A stretch of DNA of 64,000 nucleotides from Moheibacter stercoris (GTDB lineage: Bacteria; Bacteroidota; Bacteroidia; Flavobacteriales; Weeksellaceae), in the NCBI RefSeq assembly GCF_040545805.1, contig NZ_JBEPMO010000012.1, forward strand, positions 14,082-78,081, read 5' to 3'. Below are positions 1-8,447 of this stretch, piece after piece. The stretch's first letter is position 1. The number at the start of each line of letters is the position of its first letter. The position numbers and the translations under genes are program-made. The notes below the pieces were generated by a model that saw only the letters and a list, made by a program, of their open reading frames with translations, had not been told where the DNA came from and ran no database searches.

Positions 1-1933
1 GAAATACTTTCCCCAATTCATTTTCTTTTTTCTCCCCTGTTTTAACAAAAATGTTGATTGAAACACCTTGTTGAATATCAAATACATTTTGGTCTATTCC
101 TCCATCAGGAGCGGTTTCTTTCTTCTTCGAATTTCCGTGTAAATCTATGGTGTAAATTTTATCATAGGTTTTCAAAAGATTCCAACGCATCCCTCTAAAA
201 GTAGGATTATCTAAAAACCCATGAGGGTTAATGTAAGCCAAAACTCCGCTACCATTTTTCTCTATATAATGTTGTCCATAGCGCAGAAACTTTACATAAT
301 CATCATTTAACCAATGTTTACGTTCATTAAAATGCACACCATCAACATATTTATAATCCTCTATCAAACTTGCAATCCATTCACCATTGTTAGAAGAAAT
401 ACCGCTATAAGGCGGATTACCAATAATGCACATCACAGGTGTATTGGTTTTGATATGGTTTGCTTCATTTGCTTCTGTACTTAACCAATTGGCAAACAAA
501 GTACCCGTGTCTGGGTGGCTCTCTTCCAAACTATTGGTTAGATATACACGCAAACGTTGGTTAGACATAGGTTTGAACCCTGTCTCCTTAAGCAGTAAAT
601 CCATCTGCAAATGAGCCATAGCATAGCTCGCCATCAACAACTCAAAACCATTTAAGCGAGGCAATAAATGTTGCTCCACATAATTTGTCCAAATACCTTC
701 CTGTCCCTCAAACTTTTTATAAATATGTTTCACCACTTCGGCAAGAAAAGTTCCCGTTCCAGTAGCAGGGTCAAGTATCTGCACCCTATGCACCTCACGT
801 TCCTCTTGCTTATAACCCGTTGCAGAACGCTTATCTGCAATTTGTGTATTTAACTTGATGGTCGTCTTGCTCGTGTCTGCCAAACCTTGGTTCAACCCAA
901 ATTCTGTTTTGAGCACCTCATCAACAGCACGTACAATGAAATTTACAACGGGCGCAGGCGTATACCATACACCCCTTGCTTTACGCAACTTCGGGTCATA
1001 TTCGCTCAAAAAAGTCTCATAAAAATGAATGATCGGGTCTTCCATTTTCGTTGCCTTCCCATAGTTCTTCAAAATCTCCTCAACATTACACGCCAAGAAA
1101 ATCTCTACCAAACTATCTACAATCCATAAGATTCGGTCATCTATATCTGGTCCAGCGATATACCCAAAAAGCTTTCGTAAAAAAGGATTGGACTTTGGGA
1201 TTAACTCTGCTGCTTCCTGCCTACTAAACGTTGGTAGAGTAGGGTCGTGTAGTCTTGCCGCAAACATTCCATAAGCAATCGTTTGCGCATAAACATCTGC
1301 AAACCCTTTTGGTGTTATATCATGTATCAAGATTTGTTTGAAAGCCAATTTTTGGTCTTTCAGCGTACTATTTTCATAGTTTATTTCGTCAGAATTCAGC
1401 GCATTTTCAATCACATCGGACAACAACCGCGCTTTCCCCGCCATCATTTCTGCCAACTTCTTCGGGCTTTTAATCGTCTGACCTTTATAGCTCGCAAAAT
1501 CCTTTACTAAATTTTCAAAATGTGAAAAATTCCCAACAATAGGTACAATCCGATTTCCATCAACTTCACCAATTTTTACCTCTGTTACAAACTCACCCTC
1601 TCTATACAAGCGAAATCGTAGATAATCCGTAATAAGTAAATTAGGTAATGCCTGTTTATACCGATCAAATTGTAGCTTATTCCCCGTTTTCTTTGCACCT
1701 TCAAGATCCTTATCACCTATATCTTTTGCTTCTATATAGCCTTTTTCAATTTTATTTTGAGTCAAAATATAATCTGGAGCACCACACGCCTGACGCTTGG
1801 GCTCATTCGTGGCTTGTATTCCTGGTAAAAGATGTTCTACTAAGGCTTGTAAATCACCTCTAAAAGTATGTTCAGTAGCATTTCCTAATTTGAAGCGTTG
1901 ATTCAAATTATCAATGTATTGTTGAGTTGTCAT
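1..1933 (-). CDS. Type IIG-like restriction-modification protein (N-terminal 644 residues, cut by window edge)
   Basis: The reading frame runs from ATG at 1933 off the left edge. Residues 1-150 look like a PD-(D/E)XK nuclease domain: Asp54 in GAPDYIL and Glu68-Ala-Lys70 in GYIEAKD. A helical stretch follows. From about residue 330 an N6-adenine methyltransferase begins (GVWYTPAPVVNFIV), with motif I DPATGTGTFL near residue 387 and the catalytic NPPY near residue 505. No helicase motifs lie between nuclease and methylase, so it resembles single-chain type IIG enzymes more than the helicase-bearing type ISP enzymes. Such proteins methylate adenine in a target site and cut unmodified DNA. The target-recognition part should lie outside the window. 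No partner restriction gene is visible on the right. It is the only restriction gene seen and probably marks an accessory segment. Confidence 0.85.
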   Translation of the reverse strand, partial: MTTQQYIDNLNQRFKLGNATEHTFRGDLQALVEHLLPGIQATNEPKRQACGAPDYILTQNKIEKGYIEAKDIGDKDLEGAKKTGNKLQFDRYKQALPNLLITDYLRFRLYREGEFVTEVKIGEVDGNRIVPIVGNFSHFENLVKDFASYKGQTIKSPKKLAEMMAGKARLLSDVIENALNSDEINYENSTLKDQKLAFKQILIHDITPKGFADVYAQTIAYGMFAARLHDPTLPTFSRQEAAELIPKSNPFLRKLFGYIAGPDIDDRILWIVDSLVEIFLACNVEEILKNYGKATKMEDPIIHFYETFLSEYDPKLRKARGVWYTPAPVVNFIVRAVDEVLKTEFGLNQGLADTSKTTIKLNTQIADKRSATGYKQEEREVHRVQILDPATGTGTFLAEVVKHIYKKFEGQEGIWTNYVEQHLLPRLNGFELLMASYAMAHLQMDLLLKETGFKPMSNQRLRVYLTNSLEESHPDTGTLFANWLSTEANEANHIKTNTPVMCIIGNPPYSGISSNNGEWIASLIEDYKYVDGVHFNERKHWLNDDYVKFLRYGQHYIEKNGSGVLAYINPHGFLDNPTFRGMRWNLLKTYDKIYTIDLHGNSKKKETAPDGGIDQNVFDIQQGVSINIFVKTGEKKENELGKVF

Positions 1934-2044
1934 CTAGTTAATGTTGTTAAAGAGTTCCTTTCCAAACAAATATAACCAGAATTTTAACATTTGAATAGCT
2001 AATAAATATTCCTAGTAGTATTCTATTAATTTTGAAAAAATCTC

Positions 2045-2560
2045 TTACTCCCCCCAAGCTTCCATAATCCTTTTAGAAGCAAGATGAAGTCCTTGGTAGA
2101 ATTTTCCTTCGTTGAAGTTTGCCAAAAGACTATCGTTCAAAACAGAGTTGAGAAAGTCAAGACTTAGTTTTTCCAAATTTTCCGAACTAGAAAGCACACG
2201 CACATCATGAATGTCAAATCCCAATACAATCATTAAGTCCTTTTCATCATCAGGCGTCAATCCCCATTCAAGACTTAGGTCACGCGTATAATCAACCATA
2301 TTCTGATAAGGTTTTGTGTCGTCAACCATCACAATGTATAGATTGCGCTTGGTTTTAGACTGATAATCTGTGAGCTGTGTAGTCAATTTTGCAACCTCCT
2401 CAGCAGTAAGAATGCCTACATGATCATTGACCAATCCCAATTTCTCAGGGAAATTGGTTGTAGTGATTGTTTTGGGAGAAGGGATTGTTTCGGTTTCTTG
2501 AGCCTTTACAAACAAAGTTGCAATCAAGGCAAAAAGGACGAATAAAATACGTGTCATCAT
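2045..2560 (-). CDS. TPM-domain secreted protein
   Basis: 171 residues with a Sec signal peptide (about 1-20, ending VKAQ) followed by a TPM (YgcG/TLP18.3-type) domain: LVNDHVGILTAEEVAKL, then YIVMVDDTKPY, then a central MIVLGFDIHDVRV strand. TPM domains are alpha/beta folds exposed outside the cytoplasm; some members have phosphatase activity, others have no known activity. There is no C-terminal membrane segment, so the protein is probably periplasmic. It follows menB after a gap with a perfect hairpin (2580-2610), so transcription may be partly separate from menB. Specific function unknown. Confidence 0.7.
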   Translation of the reverse strand: MMTRILFVLFALIATLFVKAQETETIPSPKTITTTNFPEKLGLVNDHVGILTAEEVAKLTTQLTDYQSKTKRNLYIVMVDDTKPYQNMVDYTRDLSLEWGLTPDDEKDLMIVLGFDIHDVRVLSSSENLEKLSLDFLNSVLNDSLLANFNEGKFYQGLHLASKRIMEAWGE

Positions 2561-2579
2561 TGGGTAAGTTTTTAGGGAG

Positions 2580-2610
2580 AACCTTGTCGGGTGGTTAATC
2601 CGACAAGGTT
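2580..2610 (-). terminator. Hairpin between menB and the TPM gene
   Basis: A perfect 11-bp stem, AACCTTGTCGG (2580-2590) with CCGACAAGGTT (2600-2610), and a 9-base loop. The minus-strand side lacks a clear T run, so it may be an attenuator or RNA-processing site rather than a full terminator. Confidence 0.45.
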
Positions 2611-2617
2611 TCTATGG

Positions 2618-3451
2618 TTATCTAAAACGTTTAAAATCTCTTGGTCTTTTTTCAAGAAAAGCATTTCGACCTTCTTCGGCTTCTTCGGTTCCATAGGCAA
2701 AACGAGTAGTTTCACCTGCAAAGATTTGTTGTCCTACCAATCCATCATCGACTAAGTTAAATGCGTATTTCAACATTTTGATAGCAGTGGGGGATTTGGT
2801 TAAAATCTCTTGTGCCCAGTCAAATGCCACTTGTTCCAATTCCTCATGAGGCACAACCAAATTGACCATTCCCATGTCATAGGCTTCTTGCGCGGAATAA
2901 TTCATTCCCAAAAAGAAGATTTCGCGTGCACGTTTTTGACCCACTTGTTTGGCTAAGTAAGCAGAACCGTATCCGCCATCAAAACTTGCCACATCGGCAT
3001 CGGTTTGTTTGAAAATCGCATGTTCTTTTGACGCCAAAGTCATGTCACATACCACATGAAGGGAATGTCCGCCACCGACAGCCCAACCGTTAACAACGGC
3101 TACAACGACTTTGGTAGAAAAACGAATGAGGCGTTGAACTTCCAAGATGTTCAATCGACCAATACCATCTTGACCTTCGTACCCTTTTTTACCACGAACG
3201 CGTTGGTCACCTCCCGAACAAAAAGCCCAGCCACCGTCTTTGGGTGAAGGACCTTCGCCGGTTAACAAAATGACTCCTACTTCGCGGTCTTCTTCTGCCA
3301 ATTGAAAAGCATCCAGCAATTCAAAAACTGTTTTCGGACGGAATGCATTTCTAACTTCGGGTCTATTGAATGCGATGCGCATAACGCCCTCGCATTTTTT
3401 AAAGGTGATATCTTCGTATTCTTTGACAGTTTGCCAATGGATGGTGTTCAT
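2618..3451 (-). CDS. menB: 1,4-dihydroxy-2-naphthoyl-CoA synthase
   Basis: 277 residues, the normal MenB length. It is a crotonase-fold enzyme that closes the naphthoate ring of o-succinylbenzoyl-CoA in menaquinone synthesis, in the cytoplasm. Visible motifs: WAFCSGGDQRVRG (oxyanion hole and substrate loop, near residue 75), GWAVGGGHSLH, and SFDGGYGSAYLAKQVGQKR. The segment reads KQTDADVASF, as in type II MenB where an Asp side chain replaces the bicarbonate used by type I enzymes such as that of E. coli. No other men gene is in the window. A terminator hairpin at 3501-3526 separates it from dnaJ upstream. Confidence 0.95.
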   Translation of the reverse strand: MNTIHWQTVKEYEDITFKKCEGVMRIAFNRPEVRNAFRPKTVFELLDAFQLAEEDREVGVILLTGEGPSPKDGGWAFCSGGDQRVRGKKGYEGQDGIGRLNILEVQRLIRFSTKVVVAVVNGWAVGGGHSLHVVCDMTLASKEHAIFKQTDADVASFDGGYGSAYLAKQVGQKRAREIFFLGMNYSAQEAYDMGMVNLVVPHEELEQVAFDWAQEILTKSPTAIKMLKYAFNLVDDGLVGQQIFAGETTRFAYGTEEAEEGRNAFLEKRPRDFKRFR

Positions 3452-3500
3452 GTTTTGAATTTTTTTTGTAAAAATACGGAATGCGATTCAGTCGAAATAA

Positions 3501-3526
3501 AAAGTCCCGAACAAATTCGGGACTTT
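3501..3526 (-). terminator. Terminator after dnaJ
   Basis: AAAGTCCCGAA (3501-3511) pairs with TTCGGGACTTT (3516-3526) around a 4-base loop. On the minus strand a short T-rich tail follows. It lies just past the dnaJ stop. Confidence 0.8.
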
Positions 3527-3547
3527 GGATATATTTTATGTGAAATC

Positions 3548-4672
3548 TTAACTAAACATTTCTTTCACACGATCAAAAAAGGATTTATCATCTTTTTGAG
3601 GATGTGGAGAGAAGTTTTCATCATCTTTAATTTTTTCAAAAAATGCTTCTTGTTCTTTGGTCAATTTATCGGGTGTCCATACATTGATATGAATGAATAA
3701 ATCACCATTGCCATGCCCATTTAAGCTTGGCAAACCTTGACCTTTCAATCGCAAGACTTTCCCAGATTGGGTTCCTTTGTCAATTTTGATTCGAACTTTG
3801 TTGTTAACTGCTGGAACTTCTTTGGATGATCCCAAAATTGCATCTGGGATGGAGATGTACAAATCATAATGTAGATTGTTACCGTCCCTTTTTAATTCTG
3901 CATGCGGTTCCTCGTCAATCAAGACCAATAAATCACCTGCAATTCCGTCAAATGGAGCATCGTTTCCTTTTCCAGCAACTTGCAATTGAATTCCTTCACG
4001 AACACCCGCTGGAATCTTGATTTCAACGGTTTCTTCGATTTTATTCAATCCTTGGTTATTGGCTCCAGGGGGAATATGGTCTGCTACTTTCCCAATTCCT
4101 TGACAAGTTCCACAAGTAGTTTGGGTTTGCATTTGACCTAAAAATGTATTGGTCACGCGAATTTGAACTCCCGATCCATTACAGGTAGGACAAGTTTTAA
4201 ATGTCGTTCCAGGCGCTTGTTTGAAACGTTTTACTTTGACTTTTTTGGTGGTACCATTCATCATTTCCTCCAAGTTCAATTTTACGCGAATGCGCAAATC
4301 AGAACCTTTCATACGTCTTGGGCCGCGTTGTTGTTGACCGAAGCCACCTCCAAAACCACCACCGAATCCGCCGCCAAAAATATCACCGAAATGAGAGAAA
4401 ATATCCTCCATGTTCATTCCGCCTCCGCCTCCAAATCCGCCTGAGCCACCCATTCCCGCATGACCATATTGATCATATCGAGCTTTTTTGTTTGGATCGC
4501 TCAAAACTTCGTAAGCTTCCGCAGCCTCCTTAAACTTTTCTTCTGCTTCTTTATCTCCTGGATTTTTGTCAGGGTGATATTTTATCGCTTGCTTACGATA
4601 GGCTTTTTTGATTTCATCTGCGCTTGCAGATTTGGAAATCCCCAATATTTCGTAATAATCTCTTTTTGACAT
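3548..4672 (-). CDS. dnaJ: Chaperone DnaJ (Hsp40)
   Basis: 374 residues. J domain at 1-70 with the HPD motif (KYHPDKNPGD), then a Gly/Phe-rich linker (about 75-118). The zinc region has only two CxxCxGxG motifs (CPTCNGSG and CGTCQGIG) instead of four, followed by the substrate-binding C-terminal domains. As recalled, the reduced zinc centre is usual in Flavobacteriia, so it is not decay. DnaJ delivers substrates to DnaK and stimulates its ATPase. It follows grpE by 9 bp, so the two are cotranscribed; dnaK is not in the window. Confidence 0.96.
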   Translation of the reverse strand: MSKRDYYEILGISKSASADEIKKAYRKQAIKYHPDKNPGDKEAEEKFKEAAEAYEVLSDPNKKARYDQYGHAGMGGSGGFGGGGGMNMEDIFSHFGDIFGGGFGGGFGGGFGQQQRGPRRMKGSDLRIRVKLNLEEMMNGTTKKVKVKRFKQAPGTTFKTCPTCNGSGVQIRVTNTFLGQMQTQTTCGTCQGIGKVADHIPPGANNQGLNKIEETVEIKIPAGVREGIQLQVAGKGNDAPFDGIAGDLLVLIDEEPHAELKRDGNNLHYDLYISIPDAILGSSKEVPAVNNKVRIKIDKGTQSGKVLRLKGQGLPSLNGHGNGDLFIHINVWTPDKLTKEQEAFFEKIKDDENFSPHPQKDDKSFFDRVKEMFS

Positions 4673-4681
4673 CTTAATACT

Positions 4682-5215
4682 TTAATTTCCTGTTACCACT
4701 TTAGCGTAGCGAATGATTTTGTCGTTCAAGGCATATCCTGTTTCGACAACATCGACAACTTTTCCTTTTAATTCGTCACTGGGTGCTGGAATTTGTGTAA
4801 TCGCTTCCATTTTGTCAGTGTCAAATTCGTCACCTGCTGCAATTTCGACAGATTTAAGTCCTTTTCCTCGTAAGGTTTCCGTTAATTTCGTTTGAATCAA
4901 GGAAACTCCTTTGAAAAGGTCTTGATCAGATGATTTTTCAATTTCTTTCATGGCTCTTTCAAAATCGTCCAAAACAGGAAGTAAAGCGGTAATAACTTCT
5001 GAATTAGCGGTTTTGAATATATCGAAACGTTCTTTTGTTGTACGTTTTTTGTAATTATCAAATTCTGCGAATAATCGTAAATACTGATCTTTTTCTTTTT
5101 GAAGTTCTTCTTTTAATCGATCAACTTCTGAAATGTTTTCATCTGTATTTTCAGTAGTAGTATCTTGATTTTCAAGATTTTCATTCAAAATTTCTTCATT
5201 CGTATTTTCTGACAT
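4682..5215 (-). CDS. grpE: Nucleotide exchange factor GrpE
   Basis: 177 residues. The N-terminal third is acidic and disordered (repeated Asn/Glu/Thr), followed by a long coiled coil (about 30-75) and the GrpE head with FAEFDNYKKRTTKER, LLPVLDDFERA and a C-terminal GYALNDKIIRYAKVVTG. It dimerises and speeds ADP release from DnaK. First gene of the grpE-dnaJ unit. The upstream region 5216-5356 is shared with the divergent cutC and holds a weak -7-like TGTTTTTG on the minus strand. No CIRCE element was seen. Confidence 0.96.
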   Translation of the reverse strand: MSENTNEEILNENLENQDTTTENTDENISEVDRLKEELQKEKDQYLRLFAEFDNYKKRTTKERFDIFKTANSEVITALLPVLDDFERAMKEIEKSSDQDLFKGVSLIQTKLTETLRGKGLKSVEIAAGDEFDTDKMEAITQIPAPSDELKGKVVDVVETGYALNDKIIRYAKVVTGN

Positions 5216-5356
5216 CGTATTATTATTTTGGTTGAATTAGTCAAAAACATTGCCAATCCAAGAATTCTGTCAGTTTGGCAGTTAAACCCTTCCTATAAAA
5301 ATTGCCGTGGTTTTGAATCAATAATTTCTATCTTTAAATATTGAAAAGACTCATAC

Positions 5357-6073
5357 ATGAAAATTGAAATTTGTGCAACATCTGTCCAATCGGCCATTCA
5401 TGCAGAAAATGCAGGAGCCGACCGAATTGAACTTTGTTCAGAGCTGGCAGTAGGTGGTGTAACTCCCTCGTATGGACTTTTGCTTCAAGTATTAGGAGCC
5501 GTGAAAATCCCGGTATATGTTTTGGTTCGTCCTAGAAGTGGAAACTTTGTTTATGAGGAAGCTGAATTTCAAGCGATGTTACAAGATATTGAATTGTGCA
5601 AAGATTTAGGTTGTTCAGGAATTGTAAGTGGTGTACTAACCGAAAATTTTGAAATTGATGTGGTGCGTACCAAAGAATTGGTTCAAGCGTCCTATCCCAT
5701 GAAATTTACTTTCCATAGAGCTTTTGACTTGATTCCCAATCCCAATGAGGGTGCTGAAATTTTAATGGATTTGGGTGTGAATCGGATTTTGAGTTCAGGG
5801 CAGGAAAGTTCAGCCGAAAAGGGAATTGATCTTTTATGGAACTTGAAAAAGCAAACGGAGGGAATTTTAACTATTTTGCCTGGAGGAGGAATCAATCCAT
5901 CGAATGCGAAATTATTCAAAGAAAAGGGGTTTGAGGAAATTCATGCTTCTGCCTCTGCGGTTTGGAAAGAAAATCCTGCGCCCAAAATTTCTATGAATTC
6001 GGCAAAATTTATGGACGAAACAAAAGTATTTGTTTCGGATGTCGAGATCATTCAACAATTGAAAATGACTTGA
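5357..6073 (+). CDS. cutC: CutC-family TIM-barrel protein
   Basis: 238 residues. It starts MKIEICATSVQSAIHAENAGADRIELCSE, typical of CutC, with later PVYVLVRPRSGNF, CSGIVSGVL, FHRAFDL and LPGGGINPSN. The family forms a TIM barrel and was first tied to copper tolerance in E. coli; its biochemical reaction remains unclear. The frame stays open after the TGA stop at 6071-6073 directly into the next small gene. The gene leads a plus-strand run with the 90-residue protein and glycosylasparaginase. Confidence 0.9.
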   Translation: MKIEICATSVQSAIHAENAGADRIELCSELAVGGVTPSYGLLLQVLGAVKIPVYVLVRPRSGNFVYEEAEFQAMLQDIELCKDLGCSGIVSGVLTENFEIDVVRTKELVQASYPMKFTFHRAFDLIPNPNEGAEILMDLGVNRILSSGQESSAEKGIDLLWNLKKQTEGILTILPGGGINPSNAKLFKEKGFEEIHASASAVWKENPAPKISMNSAKFMDETKVFVSDVEIIQQLKMT

Positions 6074-6103
6074 TATGAGCATGTTATACTAATCGAGAGT
6101 ATT

Positions 6104-6376
6104 GTGGATTTAACCGATCAACAAAACATCGTTTTTACGCAAATTTTAAATTTATCGATGTTTGGGGAAATGCAGGAATACAATCAATTGTTTGATGTGG
6201 GGGAAATCGTAGATTTTGAAATTGGTCATTTTGAAGATTCAACTGATGTCAATGTTCAAAATCTAATTCGTTTGTTCCATACATTAGGAGAAACCATTCA
6301 ATCTTTAGCCAATTTAAATTCCATTTCACAAGAAGAAATAGATAATTTTATAGAAAATAATCGAAATGAACCGTAG
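6104..6376 (+). CDS. Small conserved-looking hypothetical protein
   Basis: 90 residues, acidic, no signal peptide or membrane segment; the sequence looks helical (FTQILNLSMFGEMQEYNQLF). The only plausible start is GTG at 6104: the frame is open back to the cutC TGA but holds no ATG. The 3' end overlaps the next gene by 11 bp, which suggests translational coupling with glycosylasparaginase. Family not recognised. Confidence 0.6.
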   Translation: MDLTDQQNIVFTQILNLSMFGEMQEYNQLFDVGEIVDFEIGHFEDSTDVNVQNLIRLFHTLGETIQSLANLNSISQEEIDNFIENNRNEP

Positions 6377-7352
6377 AAAATTTATTAGAAATACTGCTTT
6401 ATCAGGCTTGGGCTTAACTGTTGGAGGTTCTGTATTGGCAAAGGGATTAGAGGAACTTCCAGTATCCACTCACTCATCAGAATTTAAAGGTCCTTTGGTG
6501 ATTGCCACGTGGAACGTGCCTAATGCTACTGCCAAAGCTTGGGAAGTTTTGGAAAAAGGAGGTTCTGCTCTCGATGCGGTTGAAAAAGGCTGCAATGTTG
6601 AAGAAGAAGATCCGAAAAATTCTTCGGTTGGTTATGGCGGATTGCCCGATCGCGAAGGGATTGTGACTTTGGACGCATGTATCATGGATCATAACGGTAA
6701 TTATGGCTCTGTTGTTTTTCTTCAAAATATCGTGCATGCGATTTCGGTTGCACGAAAGGTGATGGAAGAAACACCGCATGTCTTGATGGCAGGAAAAGGA
6801 GCGGAGGATTTTGCGGTTGCACAAGGTTTTAAACGCACCAATCTTTTGACAGAATCCTCTAAAAAAGCTTGGGAGGAATGGAAAGTTACTTCAGAATACA
6901 AACCGATTATCAACATAGAAAATCACGATACAATTGGGATGCTCGCAATCGATAAAGACGGGAATCTTGCGGGCGGATGTACCACAAGTGGATTGGCGTA
7001 CAAAATGCACGGTCGAGTAGGAGATTCACCGATTATCGGTTCTGGATTATTTTTGGACAATGAGGTAGGTGCAGCAACTGCAACGGGATTGGGCGAGGAG
7101 GTTTTGAAAACCGTTGGTTCTTTTTTAATTGTGGAATTGATGCGTCACGGAAGAACCCCTCAACAAGCTTGTGAAGAAGCGGTCAATCGAATTATGAAAA
7201 AACAAATACATCGCAAAGATTTTCAAGTCGGGTTTATTGCCTTGAATACTAAAGGTGAAGTGGGCGCTTATTCGGTTCACGGTGGATTTAGTTATCAGAT
7301 TTATCAGAATGGGGAAAACAAAAATGTATCGCCTGATTTTTTGTCGAAATAA
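6366..7352 (+). CDS. N4-(beta-N-acetylglucosaminyl)-L-asparaginase (glycosylasparaginase)
   Basis: 328 residues, very like the Elizabethkingia meningoseptica enzyme. It is an Ntn hydrolase that cuts itself before a Thr and then cleaves the GlcNAc-Asn bond. The autocleavage site is visible in ENHDTIGM (Asp-Thr, near residue 184), followed by GCTTSGLAYKMHGRVGDSP and GAATATGLGEE. The N-terminus has a twin-arginine-like leader (MNRRKFIRNTALSG, then a hydrophobic stretch ending VLAKG), so periplasmic export is likely. It overlaps the upstream 90-residue gene by 11 bp. Probable role: breaking down host or environmental N-glycopeptides. Confidence 0.93.
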   Translation: MNRRKFIRNTALSGLGLTVGGSVLAKGLEELPVSTHSSEFKGPLVIATWNVPNATAKAWEVLEKGGSALDAVEKGCNVEEEDPKNSSVGYGGLPDREGIVTLDACIMDHNGNYGSVVFLQNIVHAISVARKVMEETPHVLMAGKGAEDFAVAQGFKRTNLLTESSKKAWEEWKVTSEYKPIINIENHDTIGMLAIDKDGNLAGGCTTSGLAYKMHGRVGDSPIIGSGLFLDNEVGAATATGLGEEVLKTVGSFLIVELMRHGRTPQQACEEAVNRIMKKQIHRKDFQVGFIALNTKGEVGAYSVHGGFSYQIYQNGENKNVSPDFLSK

Positions 7353-7363
7353 TTATAGAATTT

Positions 7364-7405
7364 AGTCCTTCGGCTCCCGATAGCTATCGGGACAGGGTGA
7401 CGGAG
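7364..7405. repeat. Palindrome-bearing interspersed repeat, copy 1
   Basis: Contains the perfect palindrome CCCGATAGCTATCGGG (7376-7391) flanked by CCTTCGGCT on the left and CAGGGTGAC on the right. The same flanks, CTTCG and AG(G/C)(G/A)TGAC, occur in copies around the GIY-YIG gene at 8079-8538. It lies between the glycosylasparaginase stop and the decayed lipoprotein gene. Confidence 0.7.
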
Positions 7406-7408
7406 GAT

Positions 7409-8071
7409 TTAATTTTTTAGGTAAATATTTTCAATCATTTTGGTTAGTTCAATGAATTCTTTTTCATCTTCTTCTCGTGGTGACCATCTTTGAATGAATT
7501 GGTAATCACCATTTTTATAGACTTCCAAAATATGAATGTCTCCATCTAATCCCATTTGATTATGCGTATTATGATTGGGTAAATCAAATTGCTTTAGTTT
7601 CTGTTCCAATTGATAAAAGGTATGCCAATCAAATGCCACGAGGGTGTCTTTTACAATTTCTCCTGGTTCATAAGAATCAGATGTAGTTAAAAGTTCAATT
7701 TCTTTGTAATGGATATACCAATCATTAAAACTTTTTTGGATTCGATAGGTGTAGGAATTTGTAAAAGAAGGCAGAATCGTGTATCGAATGATATAACCCG
7801 AATCAATTTTTTTAGAGAAATTCGGCTCTTCCATTTTTTGAAGGTATTCTGAAAACCATCTATTTATATCTGGATGTAATTTCCCTTGTTGATCTGGGAA
7901 TTTGCTTCTATCCAAACTGTCGGTTTATAGTGGAAAATAATAATCAAATTCTGTTTTAGTGGTTAATTGTTCTTCTTTTGTAATTTCTTGTTTTTTGCAG
8001 GAATATGCCAAAAGAAAAATTTAAATGAGATATGTGAAATGTTTAAATAATGTCAAGATTTTAATTTTAAT
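7409..8071 (-). pseudogene. Decayed lipoprotein gene (two in-frame stops, lost start)
   Basis: An open frame of 168 residues (7409-7915) begins only at a TTG. Reading the same frame upstream gives KILTLFKHFTYLI, stop, IFLLAYSCKKQEITKEEQ..FDYYFPL, stop, TDSLDRSKF. The first part is a clear lipoprotein signal with lipobox LAYSC. The stops are TAA at 8021-8023 and TAA at 7925-7927. The expected start reads ATT instead of ATG (8063-8071). The body contains YIIRYTILPSF and GDIHILEVYKNGDYQFIQRW and matches no family I recognise. The simplest reading is an outer-envelope lipoprotein gene inactivated by several point mutations. A shorter cytoplasmic product from the TTG cannot be excluded. Confidence 0.6.
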
Positions 8072-8078
8072 ATGATAG

Positions 8079-8099
8079 GTCACCCTGAGCTTGTCGAAG
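8079..8099 (-). repeat. Left inverted repeat of the GIY-YIG module
   Basis: GTCACCCTGAGCTTGTCGAAG on the plus strand matches the reverse complement of 8448-8468 at 19 of 21 positions. This copy forms the 3' end of the GIY-YIG coding sequence and supplies its last codons and TGA stop. Confidence 0.75.
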
Positions 8100-8406
8100 G
8101 GTCTTTGGGCTTTCCAAATTCAGTATAATTTTTACTTAGGATTTTCAAGTCTTCCCATCTCGCTTCAATCAGAGTTTTCTTTTTAATTCTACTCCAACCC
8201 TTAATTTTTTTCTCAAATAACATAGCTTCATTAAAATCAGAAAACTCTTGATAAAATACCAATTTCAAAGGTCTTCTTTTGAAAGTAAAACAATTTTGAA
8301 ACCAGCCTTCTTGATGTTGCATAAATCGCTTTTCTAAATCTGATGTCAATCCTGTATAATAACTTTCATCTGAGCACTTTAGTATGTACACATAAAATGT
8401 TTTCAT
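8080..8406 (-). CDS. Orphan GIY-YIG nuclease-domain protein
   Basis: 108 residues; one GIY-YIG domain as in UvrC-like COG2827 proteins. Visible features: FYVYILKC (GIY position), YYTGLTSDLEKRF (YIG position plus the conserved Arg) and the catalytic Glu region FNEAMLFEKKIKGWSR. There is no DNA-binding extension. The C-terminal residues DPSTSSG are encoded by a repeat (8079-8099) that also occurs, inverted, upstream of the gene (8448-8468). The whole gene therefore sits inside a roughly 390-bp unit with outward-facing repeats. Biological role unknown; a part in spreading or maintaining the repeats is an inference. Confidence 0.85.
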   Translation of the reverse strand: MKTFYVYILKCSDESYYTGLTSDLEKRFMQHQEGWFQNCFTFKRRPLKLVFYQEFSDFNEAMLFEKKIKGWSRIKKKTLIEARWEDLKILSKNYTEFGKPKDPSTSSG

Positions 8407-8447
8407 GTGTTGAATTTACAAATAAAATTGCGAATTGTTTAGAAATG

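Noticed and set aside
3302..3700. 132-residue plus-strand frame across menB and dnaJ
   Set aside because: It lies opposite two clearly conserved genes and shows no domain; it is a shadow frame.
3548..4672. Loss of two zinc motifs in DnaJ as a sign of decay
   Set aside because: The two-motif zinc region is recalled as usual for Flavobacteriia DnaJ.
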